Program-made: the position numbers and the translations under genes
Shown: piece by piece, positions 42,567 through 52,200 of the stretch
How positions within the stretch are numbered: position 1 is the stretch's first letter
How the letters are laid out: every line of letters starts with the position of its first letter
Source: an uncultured Chitinophagaceae bacterium
GTDB lineage: Bacteria; Bacteroidota; Bacteroidia; Chitinophagales; Chitinophagaceae
Length of the DNA stretch: 64,000 bases
Reading direction: 5' to 3'
Assembly: GCA_936908745.1 (NCBI GenBank)
Contig: CAKZFX010000010.1
Span: 62,001-126,000 of the forward strand
The notes under the pieces: generated by a model
What the model was told of the DNA's origin: nothing
Seen by the model: the letters and a program-made list of their open reading frames with translations, nothing else
Databases searched by the model: none

Positions 42567-42983
42567 TTAGTTTGTTACTTCAACAGTGTAGGTTTTTGCC
42601 CTTGCTGAATCTTCTGCGGAGAAGCCGCCTTTCCAGGATTTATATAGTTTGAATGTTGTACCGCCTGTTTTAACCGGCACGATCACGAGTTCTTTGCTCA
42701 CATTACCACCGGCCATGTCCGATGGATTATTATCGGTCGTAACGATCTTTTCCAGTTTTACCACGCCTGCGGTGTCTTCAATGTCGAAACTTGTGGAAGC
42801 TTCATACGCACAGCCACGACAGGTGCTTTCATAAATAACCATCGTGTCTCTCATCGTCACCACGTTTACTGTATCGCTGCTAAGCGATATACGTTTGTCT
42901 TTTTCTTCGGCAGGCGTTGTATCATTGTTACAACTGGTGATGGTGGCGGCTGCGATTATCACAGCCATTGCTTGTTTTATCAT
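42567..42983 (-). CDS. Lipoprotein embedded between paaA and paaB
   Basis: 138 aa. Lipoprotein signal (MAVIIAAATITSC then NNDTTP). The mature part has a CRGC motif (YESTCRGCAYEA) and beta strands ending in TTFKLYKSWKGGF and AKTYTVEVTN, which faintly resemble the closing strands of chagasin-type (I42) inhibitors; this is only a suggestion. It is translationally coupled to paaA by a 4-nt ATGA overlap and followed 4 nt later by paaB, so it is made in step with a cytoplasmic enzyme despite its export signal. Not part of the standard paa set. Confidence 0.75.
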   Translation of the reverse strand: MIKQAMAVIIAAATITSCNNDTTPAEEKDKRISLSSDTVNVVTMRDTMVIYESTCRGCAYEASTSFDIEDTAGVVKLEKIVTTDNNPSDMAGGNVSKELVIVPVKTGGTTFKLYKSWKGGFSAEDSARAKTYTVEVTN

Positions 42984-43927
42984 GCGGCTTTGTGTTGTTC
43001 TTTGTTTTTTCGCTTTTCAGCATAGGCCATAGCTGCTTCCCGTACCCATTGCCCTTCTTCATGTGCTTTGCGACGGGCTTCCAGTCGTTGTTTATTGCAG
43101 GGGCCATTGCCTTTTACCACGTTCCAGAATTCATTCCAGTCTATTTCACCAAAGTCATAGTGTTTTCTTTCCTCGTTCCATTTCAATGCAGGATCAGGCA
43201 ATGTCATCCCTAAGATTTTTACCTGCTCCACGCACATATCTACAAATTGCTGGCGCAATTCATCATTTGTTTTTCGTTTGATCTTCCATTTCATACTCTG
43301 GTCACTGTTCGTGCTTTCACTGTCTTTTGGCCCAAACATCATCAATGATGGCCACCACCAGCGATTGATCGCATCCTGGCACATCTCACGTTGTTCGGCA
43401 GTTCCTTTTGATAATACGATCAATGATTCAAAACCCTGGCGCTGATGAAAACTTTCTTCTTTACAGATACGCACCATGGCCCTTGCATAAGGTCCGTAGC
43501 TGGTGCGGCAAAGCATTACCTGGTTCAGAATAGCGGCTCCATCCACCAGCCAGCCGATGGCGCCCATATCGGCCCATGTCAGCGTGGGATAATTAAAGAT
43601 GGAGGAATATTTCGCCTTGCCACTGTTCAGGTCGTTGATCATCTGGTCTCTTGACATACCCAGTGTTTCGGCAGCGCAATACAAGTACAGTCCATGACCC
43701 GCTTCATCCTGTACTTTGGCCATCAGGATGGCTTTTCTTTTTAAAGAAGGTGCACGGGAAATCCAGTTGCCTTCCGGAAGCATGCCCACAATTTCGCTAT
43801 GCGCATGCTGGGATATCTGCCGCAGGTTGGTTTTGCGGTAAGCATCCGGCATCCAGTCTTTCGGCTCAATTTTTATTTCAGCATCTACTTTATCCTGGAA
43901 TATTTTTTCAAAATCCGGTAGGGACAT
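42980..43927 (-). CDS. paaA: Phenylacetyl-CoA epoxidase catalytic subunit PaaA
   Basis: 315 aa from ATG 43927 (MSLPDFEKIF); an in-frame TTG two codons upstream is less likely. Ferritin-like di-iron monooxygenase: KVQDEAGHGLYLY (DExxH) and RICKEESFHQRQGF (ExxxxH-type) give the second-half ligands. It inserts one oxygen atom of O2 into the aromatic ring of phenylacetyl-CoA with electrons from PaaE. First gene of the operon. TAAATTTG lies 19 nt upstream on the minus strand (43954 to 43947). Confidence 0.95.
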   Translation of the reverse strand: MSLPDFEKIFQDKVDAEIKIEPKDWMPDAYRKTNLRQISQHAHSEIVGMLPEGNWISRAPSLKRKAILMAKVQDEAGHGLYLYCAAETLGMSRDQMINDLNSGKAKYSSIFNYPTLTWADMGAIGWLVDGAAILNQVMLCRTSYGPYARAMVRICKEESFHQRQGFESLIVLSKGTAEQREMCQDAINRWWWPSLMMFGPKDSESTNSDQSMKWKIKRKTNDELRQQFVDMCVEQVKILGMTLPDPALKWNEERKHYDFGEIDWNEFWNVVKGNGPCNKQRLEARRKAHEEGQWVREAAMAYAEKRKNKEQHKAA

Positions 43928-43946
43928 AGTCAACAGTTTGAGACCC

Positions 43947-43996
43947 CAAATTTACTAAAAACTAACGCCTGTTAAGCATTTGTTTTGTTAAGGCGT
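43947..43996 (-). promoter_or_regulatory. paa operon promoter region with inverted repeat
   Basis: TAAATTTG on the minus strand (43954 to 43947) fits the -7 consensus. Just upstream, ACGCCT (43965-43970) and AGGCGT (43991-43996) are inverted, a possible regulator site or hairpin. No clear -33 TTTG. Confidence 0.35.
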
Positions 43997-44003
43997 CACC
44001 AGC

Positions 44004-44028
44004 TATTGACCATTGACAATTGACCATT
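44004..44028. repeat. TTGACCATTGACAATTGAC stutter repeat
   Basis: Three imperfect iterations of ATTGACcA/ATTGACaA between the 184-aa gene and paaA. Same class as the stutter repeats after cysS, after the chitinase gene and between paaB and paaC (42160-42188). Confidence 0.6.
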
Positions 44029-44030
44029 TT

Positions 44031-44585
44031 CTACCTTGCATACACTCCATTCGGCGCCACTACCGATGCAGGACCGCCGGTGATGCCCGCCGGAGGCACA
44101 ATAATATTGATGGCTTCGCCATTTACTTTGAGCGACGCTTTTTTAGCATGAATTTCCACGCCTTGCTGGTAAAAAGGAGGCATGGCTGAAGGCTTCCGGT
44201 CAATCAGATAAGGTTCGCTGAAGTCTGTCAGTTCCACTTCAAATGTATAATCGCCGACGATGCACTTACTGATCGCTTTATCCTTTGTGATGGCAATGGC
44301 AATAGTTGCGTCCAATACAGGAGCTTGTTCAAATGGGGTATCGGCAAAAATATTGGGGCCAAAGTAGTTGCCCACTTCGGCATTGTTGCTGACAAATCCC
44401 ATTACCAGCGGCATTGCGTTGGGATCAGGTTGCCAAAGGATCATTCCGGAAGGCGCACTGCCCACCGGCGTGTTGACCATGCGGCCGAGGTGAATTATTA
44501 CATTGGGCATTTGCAGGTCGGGAGAAGTGACGGCCACGAGGTCGATTCCACCTTCCCAGCTCATCCATTTTGAAACATCAGACAT
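44031..44585 (-). CDS. Protein of unknown function, 184 aa
   Basis: 184 aa with no signal peptide or membrane helix. Looks all-beta with many Pro/Gly turns (NVIIHLGRMVNTPVGSAPSG, GFVSNNAEVGNYFGPNIFAD, ATIAIAITKDKAISKC, TGGPASVVAPNGVY). I recognise no family. Same strand as the sigma factor/TPR pair, 88 nt downstream of it, so it could be a third member of that unit; equally it may stand alone. Not an obvious paa gene although it lies 100 nt before paaA. Confidence 0.6.
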   Translation of the reverse strand: MSDVSKWMSWEGGIDLVAVTSPDLQMPNVIIHLGRMVNTPVGSAPSGMILWQPDPNAMPLVMGFVSNNAEVGNYFGPNIFADTPFEQAPVLDATIAIAITKDKAISKCIVGDYTFEVELTDFSEPYLIDRKPSAMPPFYQQGVEIHAKKASLKVNGEAINIIVPPAGITGGPASVVAPNGVYAR

Positions 44586-44673
44586 GATTACGATTTTAGG
44601 TTTTTGAAGAACCTAAACCTACGGTTGTTTTACAGCCGCTTCAATACCATGCAGAAGGTATTTATATAATATA

Positions 44674-45402
44674 TTATTGGTGGAGGGAGTTGATGATTTC
44701 GGTGGCCTGTGGCAAACCAGATTTTTCTAAGTAAGCTTTGGCTTGTTGTTTTTCACCTTTCTTAATATAACAGAGACCGAGATACCAGCAGGCATCATTG
44801 TAAAAAACACTGTTGGGGTTTGCCACAATTTTTTGAAGCTGTGCAATGGCTTCATCTTCCTTGCCCGCTGCCTGGCTGGCTGCGCCGACAAAGTAGATCA
44901 AGGTGTCATTATCTTCTTTTTTCGTCAATAATTGTTTCCAGGTGGCCAGGGCTTTGTTGTAGTCGCCGTTTTTATATTCCACCATCGCTTTTTCAAACTC
45001 GTAGTTGCTGACGCTGCTCATTACGGTGGCCAATCCGGGATCAGGCGTGTAGTATTTACTGTAAAGTTTTGTGTCAGCATCGGTTTTATTGATCAAAAAG
45101 AACCAGGCTGCCACTCCCGCCACAATAATAACAGAAGCTGCCACCAGCAAACGTTTCATGGACAGAACAGGCGTTTTTGCAGCCGGTTTTATTTCCGTAT
45201 GGTATTCTTTCAATTTTTCTTTTACCGCTGCTTCTTTCACACCCAGCAATAACAATTTCACTTCTTCGGTTTTGTCACGCAATGTGGCGTCGCTTTCCAA
45301 TGCCGCAGCGAAGGCAGCTGATTCGGCAACATCCATTTCATTGTTGAGGAAGCGTTCAATACGTTCCAGTTCTTCGGGTGATATGTCGTCGGCGTATCTC
45401 AA
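44674..45402 (-). CDS. Membrane TPR protein coupled to ECF sigma factor (anti-sigma-like)
   Basis: 242 aa. N-terminal cytoplasmic ~95 residues (DISPEELERIERFLNNEMDV, typical of zinc-less anti-sigma heads), one membrane helix (LLVAASVIIVAGVAAWFFLI), then tetratricopeptide repeats in the periplasm (YKNGDYNKALATWKQLL, AGKEDEAIAQLQKIV, GEKQQAKAYLEKS). It overlaps the sigma gene by 4 nt, so the two are made in fixed ratio. The arrangement suggests a membrane-bound anti-sigma with a protein-binding sensor domain; this role is inferred. Confidence 0.78.
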   Translation of the reverse strand: MRYADDISPEELERIERFLNNEMDVAESAAFAAALESDATLRDKTEEVKLLLLGVKEAAVKEKLKEYHTEIKPAAKTPVLSMKRLLVAASVIIVAGVAAWFFLINKTDADTKLYSKYYTPDPGLATVMSSVSNYEFEKAMVEYKNGDYNKALATWKQLLTKKEDNDTLIYFVGAASQAAGKEDEAIAQLQKIVANPNSVFYNDACWYLGLCYIKKGEKQQAKAYLEKSGLPQATEIINSLHQ

Positions 45403-45974
45403 GACGTGGTTTTTTTAGGTATGATCTTATTCCTCAATTTTTGCAGGCAGCGGTATTTGTTGTTTTTGGCGGTTGTTTCTGTCCATGAAAAAGCCGCTGC
45501 TATCTGGTTCATCGTTTGTTTTAAAAAATAAAAACGGTATAAAACGTCTTTGCAGGGATTGCCCAATGTGGCATAACCTTCTTTCACTTTTGCCAAATAG
45601 TCTTCTTCGTCCTGCTCCACGAATACGATCTCTTCTTCCTTTACAGGTATCAACGGTGTTGCCGTTTTCTGTCGTTTCACGGTGCGGAGATGGTCCAGCC
45701 ATTTATACTGTATGATCCTGAAAAGATAACCCTGGAATTTGTCAACGCTTTGAAAGGTCACTTTGTCCAGTTGCACATTTCGCCATGCCGCAATAAACGC
45801 TTCCTGGTAAATATCTTCTGCATCTGTTTCTGTGCCGCTGTTTTCCAATACATATTTTTCCGCTTTGGAATAGTTAGCCGCATACAAAGCCTTCAGCACA
45901 TGGCCATCATTTGCTTTCAGTTTTGCTATCCAGTCGTCCGGCAAGCCGGTATGTGCAGCAGAAGGGTCAGTCAT
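45399..45974 (-). CDS. ECF-type RNA polymerase sigma factor
   Basis: 191 aa. Region 2 with ETDAEDIYQEAFIAAWRNV and FQGYLFRIIQYKWLDHLR, region 4 with YRFYFLKQTMNQIAAAFSW and TAKNNKYRCLQKLRNKI. Extracytoplasmic-function sigma factor, presumably held by the coupled membrane TPR protein. It is divergent from the two giant surface-protein genes, which are plausible targets. Target promoters cannot be told from this window. Confidence 0.92.
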   Translation of the reverse strand: MTDPSAAHTGLPDDWIAKLKANDGHVLKALYAANYSKAEKYVLENSGTETDAEDIYQEAFIAAWRNVQLDKVTFQSVDKFQGYLFRIIQYKWLDHLRTVKRQKTATPLIPVKEEEIVFVEQDEEDYLAKVKEGYATLGNPCKDVLYRFYFLKQTMNQIAAAFSWTETTAKNNKYRCLQKLRNKIIPKKTTS

Positions 45975-46087
45975 CTTTTTACTTAGCTACTGCCTAAGAT
46001 AGTTCAAATTCTATTGATTAGCACATACTTACCTGCATTTGACGGATTGGTAACAGCATCATTCCTTCTATATCATCGCATCCGTAT

Positions 46088-46153
46088 AAAAAGGTCATCA
46101 TTTCAGCTTCAAAAAAATAAGTGAAAGATTTTTTTTACCCTGATGACCTTTTT
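46088..46153. terminator. Large perfect inverted repeat in a divergent spacer
   Basis: 13-bp perfect arms AAAAAGGTCATCA (46088-46100) and TGATGACCTTTTT (46141-46153), with further pairing inside the 40-nt loop (TTTCA/TGAAA, A-run/T-run), followed by CTTTTTC. It has terminator form on both strands but lies between divergent genes, where no annotated transcript would end. Confidence 0.55.
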
Positions 46154-46238
46154 CTTTTTCCCCGATGTATCAATGCCATCAAAGGCCCAAAAGCCCCGGA
46201 TGGCTAATTGAACACTTGCACAAAACCAACTAACTGGT

Positions 46239-49200
46239 ATGAAAAGAACTCTCTTTCCTGTTTTACAGGCAGCAACGAAAAATGCACAAACCGGATTTTT
46301 TTCCCGTAGCAAAAAGTTGTTATTGACACTATTAGTTGTGTGTTTTTGCAGTGCGCAGGCGGTGGCACAAACCTATACAACGGAGTTTGAGCCCAATAAT
46401 GATATTCCCAATGCCAACCAGCTGGATTATGCAGATATCATGGAAGGAAGCATTGGCAATGGTGACGCCGCCGATTATCACCGCCTGCCGATGGAGTGGC
46501 ACGCCTCAATCTACATTCTTTTTCAATTTACCAATAATGGAACGGAGGATGCAGATATCAGTCTTGCATTGTATCATCCCTTGCCGGGATCAACCGCATT
46601 GGCCACTAAAACAATCACAGGCATTGCGCCCGGCGATACCTATTATGATACCATCTACGTATGCGGAAGAGCAGCGGATAATTATTACCTCGAGATGCTG
46701 AGTAGTGCAGGTTCATTGGATTATACGGTGCAATGGTACCCGGTAAACGCAGCGACCAGCCGGCCGGATAATAATACAAGGGGCACGGCTACGGCTTTCA
46801 ATTTTGGCCAGTTGATAGAAGGCGGTATTAATTATACCATGTTTGATCGCCCGGTGTTTCCTAACCTCGGTTCTAATGATCGGTTTGAATATTTTAAAAC
46901 AACCGTTCCTAACATTAATCTTAGCGGGTATAAAATTCACCTGAAAGCACAGAACAATGATTGCCTGCCAACAGGCAATATTGCTGTGCAGCTTAATTAT
47001 TATATATATAAGAACAATGAAACGGTTGCCTTTGCCGAAGGCCTGGTGGGCAATACTTCAGGTATTGGTTATTTGCAAACGGTGACGTCGGAAATTCCGG
47101 TTGACCATTTGGCGCCGGGTGATGAGATCACTGTTTACCTGCAACACCTGAATGCCGGAGCTTTCAAGTTTGAGTTTGTTATTTCTGATCTGATACCATT
47201 TAATGACCAGGAGGACAACTGTTGTACTTACAATGCGATTCATTTAGACGAAGACCAGACGGTGGGTGGTAATGTAGGAGAGTTTGACGAAACCAATTAT
47301 GAATATCGTGATGAATATGATACTTATCGTATCAGTTTGCCGTATGATGGGGCTATCAATGTATATGTGGCAGCGCAAATAGCTACCTGTGGCGTGGAGG
47401 AGCCGATGCTGATCTGTGATATTTTGGACGAAAATGGCAATGAACTGGAGACGTACAGGGAGTTGGCAAGATGGAGTGGCTATCCTGGCTGTGGTGACAT
47501 AAAATATGATACTGTTAAGATCAGGGCTTTTCAAGCCGGTACTTATTACCTGCGGTTGCGCAGCTACGCATGGGGCGGTTATCCTATTATTAATTATAAC
47601 CTGAAGTATGATTTTGTTGACAGCACCGGCGGCGATATTGAACCCAACAATACAGAAGCCACGGCTACCCAGATATTGCCGGGTGAAGTGAAAAAAGGTC
47701 ATATCAATTTTAAAAAATATGCCGACAACCGGGATAACTATGATTATTACAAAGCGCCTTTGCCGCAGGATGGACAATTAAAAGTGTATGTGAAAGCGAA
47801 GCACAGGGGTGAGGATATAGATGGCGATATTATTATCTGGAAACAAGGTCAAAATGACGACGGCAACACCAATGAGCTCTATACATGGGAAGCCCTGCAA
47901 GTCACCTACCTGAATACAAACCAGTCAAAATATGTGCCTTCGACAGAGACCTATGATTTATTTGCGGATTCTTTGTATGTTGATACGCTTACATTCTGTC
48001 CTGCGGCCGGTGGCTGGGCCTATATCCGTCTTGGTTCTGACCGTGCTTATGAGTATGAAATATGGTATGAACTCACAGACACTATTTCATGGGTGGGCGA
48101 TGTGGAACCTAATAATACATTAGCAACAGCTACGCAGATCAATGCCGGTGAAACAAAAACAGGCCGCCTGCGCTATTACCAGGACCGGCAGGGAAATTCG
48201 CCTGATACATGGGATCATTATAAAACAACTATCCCGGCTCCCGGAATGCTGAAAATATATGTGGAGGCCACCAATACCAGTTGTGATACGCCTTCGCCAA
48301 TGGAATTAAGTCTTTTTACTTCCACATCGGAAGGATCATTGATCTATTCAAAAAATATCGGGAATGGCACCAACATACCACCGGGTGCAACGGTATATGA
48401 CACGATTTTGCCATGCTTCTTCACAGGTTCTGCATTGAATTTCCGTTTGGAAGCCACACAAACTTTTCGTTATAAAATAAGATATGAAGTGTTGCCGATG
48501 GACACAACGGAAGTGGAGCCTGATAATACATTTGCAACGGCCACACCTATAGGCAGCGGGCAAAATCGCAGTACATTCCTCGGTTTAAAATACAATGACC
48601 AACCCGATGTAAACGACTACTTCAAAATGGTAGTGCCGGGCCCTGATACCTTGCGATTACATTGGCAGGCCACAAATATCAGTTGTGTTGACAACCGTTA
48701 TTACCGCATTTATGGTTATAATAAAAACATGCAGCAGATCTTTTTCACTGGCTATATCTTCAATGGAGTGGGAACGGTAGACGCAGGGCAAACAGTGGCC
48801 GACAGTTTGAAAGTATATGTTGCAGGCATAGATACCGTTTATATCCGTTTCAATGCAGATGGTTTATTTAAATATAATTTCCAGACCAATACAGTGAAAC
48901 CTTCAAGCTGGTTTAAAATAACCGGCGATACCACCGCTTGCGAAGGCGGGCTTTATACCTATCGTGTTTCCAACTTCGTTGACAGCAATGTTGTTTTCAA
49001 CTGGAGTCTGCCATTAGGCGGCGGTGTATTAAACGCTACCGATAGCATAGCCACTGTAGAATGGAATGCCAACGGCAACCGGAGCATACGATTGACTGTA
49101 ACCAACAGTGCGGGTACTTCTCCAGCTGTTACCCAAAACATAATTGTCAACGGCGTATTCCCGACACAAGTACCGGTAGCCAGCAATTTTGCAAGAACAT

Positions 49201-52200
49201 TAAGCACAGGCATGCTGCCACCGGGAGCGTATTGCCAATGGTACAGGAATGATACATTGATCGTTGGCGCCACCGATTCCACTTATTATGCAGCAGATGC
49301 AGGGAGTTTTACTGTGAAATATGTAAATGATTGCGGTTCGGGACCGGCTTCCAATGCGATTGTATTTGGCAATGCAGCGGAAGCGCAGGTGATCACTTTT
49401 CCGCATGTGCCTACTATTACCATGTCGCCAACGGCGAAAGCGCCATTACTGGCAACAGCCAGTTCAGGATTACCTGTTTTCTACCAGAAGATAAGCGGCC
49501 CTGCCACGATTCTTAATGATACCTTATATATCACAGGTGCCGGAACTATTATTGTAAAAGCCATGCAGCCGGGTGATGATATTTTCAGACCAGCCATACC
49601 GGTAAATGATACTATAACAGTGGTCAAGGGCAATCAACTGATCACGTTTGATCCTATTCCTGATAAGGTATTTTCAAACACTTCGTTTTTTGTATCGGCT
49701 TCTTCTTCATCCGGTCTCGGTATCGTTTACTCTATCGTTTCAGGAAGAGCTACGATCAATAGCGGTGGTCGTATTGATATGAACGGCGCAGGTACTGTAA
49801 CTGTTCGTGCGGCACAACCGGGCAATGCGAATTATAATGCCGCAACATCGGTTGAAAGGACATTTTGTATCGGAGTAAGAACATTAACCGGTATCACCGG
49901 CGAAGCGACACCTTGCCTTGCGGAATATCGATATAATGTGCAACGTATTCCCGGCGCTATCTATACATGGTCGTTAAGCGGTGGTGGTGTAATGACCACC
50001 AATAATAATGATACAGCGTGGATACAATGGCAAACACCGGGCACGTATACGATCAAAGTAAAAGCAACCAGCCCTTGCGATCCTGTGTTTACCAATGAAC
50101 AGGAATTTATCGTTACCACATCAGCTAATGCGCCTGCGCAGGTGACAGGTATGTTGCCAGGCGATCATGCAACAGACCAGCAATTGCCATTGCAACTATC
50201 ATGGATCCCCGGTTCAAATACCGTTACGTATGATTTGTATATCTGGGATTCGCTGGCTGCGCAACCAGCAATGCCTTATGCAGCCAATCTTACAACGTTT
50301 GCGTATACACTTCCGCAAAATGCGCCATTTCAATACAACAAGACGTATAAGTGGAGAGTTGTTTCTAAAAATCCTTGTTCGCAAACCAGTGGCCCTGTGC
50401 AACATTTCCGTTTGATCCCATTACCGGATTTATTGGTGAGCGATGTGCAGATACCAACAAATGCTGTGGGCGGACAAACGATTACTGTAAGCTGGAAAGT
50501 AACCAATATCGGCCCCGGCCGCACATTGACAGACCAGCAATGGAGAGATGGTGTGTACTTCGCATTAGATACCGTTCCGCATGTCAGCTTCCAGGGTTCG
50601 CCTAACTGGAACCCGACTTCATGGAGTTCGCTGACGGCTAACGGACGTCCTTTGTTATTGGGTTACAAAGACCGGCCGGCTGCATTGGAAGTGGGAGAGT
50701 TTTATACCAACAGCATTGACTTTACATTGCCGCTGGGCTACAATTTCCCTGTGTATGCCTATGTGATCGCAGCTAATAATCATCCAAATTATCCATTGCT
50801 GCAAGCCAGCGTGGCGAATGATACGGCGAGGGCTCCACACCAGATGCAGATCACATTGCCGCCGGTTCCGGACCTGCGGGTGGATTCTGTATTTGCTCCT
50901 TCGACAGTTTTCTCCGGCAGCACCATCAATCTTACCTATAAAGTAAAAAATTATGGCTCGGTAACACCGGCAGGTGGCAACTGGACGGATTCCATCTTTA
51001 TTTCACAAAGCCCGTTGTTTGACCGCAGCCAGTCATTCCCGCTGAAAACGATCAAAGCAAACGGTTCTTATTATCCGAATGCAAACGATGCGACTGTATT
51101 TAACAACACGCAATTGAATGCCGGTGAGATGATCACTAAAAATATCCAGGTGGTGATCCCGAATTTTAAATTCGGCACATGGTTTATTTATGTAAAAACA
51201 AATGCAAGAGAAGGCGCTGCCAATTCTGTATATGAAGGGCCGCTGAATAATAATAACCTGAATCGTTGCCAGCTCGAAATTTACCTGACACCTACACCGA
51301 AGCTGACAGTTACCAATCTTTCACTGCCGGTAACAGCGGCCAGTACTTCGCAAACGGTGGGTGTCAACTGGAAAATTAAAAACGAAGGTTTCTGGGATAA
51401 TATTGAGAAAAACCGTGGTCACTATATCACCAATGGAATGTGTACCGTGTCATGCGGACCCTCTGCACCTGCGAATGCTGTTTGTACGTCGCCATCAGTT
51501 ATAAAAGACAGTATTGTATTTGGCGGCAGTTATTGGATAGATCGTGTTTACTTAAGTACTGATCCGAATGGATTGAATATTGCCAATGCCGTGATGGTAA
51601 AGGAAACAAAACATGGTGTTGAAAACTCAGGGTTCTATGCTGATCCTTATACTGACTTTGTAAGTTGTCCTGCATTGGTTATCGGCAATGTGAATGTGAA
51701 CAATGTGATCAAACCGGAATCCGAATTTGCAAAAGCGGAAGGCTTCACTATTCCTTCTGATCTGCAGCCGGGCAATTATTATGTATACGTATATGCCAAC
51801 CCGACTAAAACGGTATTTGAATACCCCGGTACGCCGCAAATACAGCGCAGCGCACTGCCGATTGCCGTTACCCGTCCGGATGCAACGATATCATCATTGG
51901 TTGTGCCGGCTGCTTCGTTTGGTGGTCAAACCATTACGATCAATTACAGTGTGCTGAACAATGGCCCGGGTGCGGTGTTCAATCATAACCGCAATGACCA
52001 GCTATACATCAGCAATTTCTCCAACTTTGATGCAAGTGCGCAACTGATCGGTACCAATACATTTACAGAAAACCTGCCGGTAGGCACTTCGGTTCCGCAT
52101 GCGTTTACTTATACGATACCACCTGCAACCACCGGCAACAAATATTTCTATGTAATTACCAACCACGACAGCCTGTTTAAAGAAACAAATATGCTGAACA

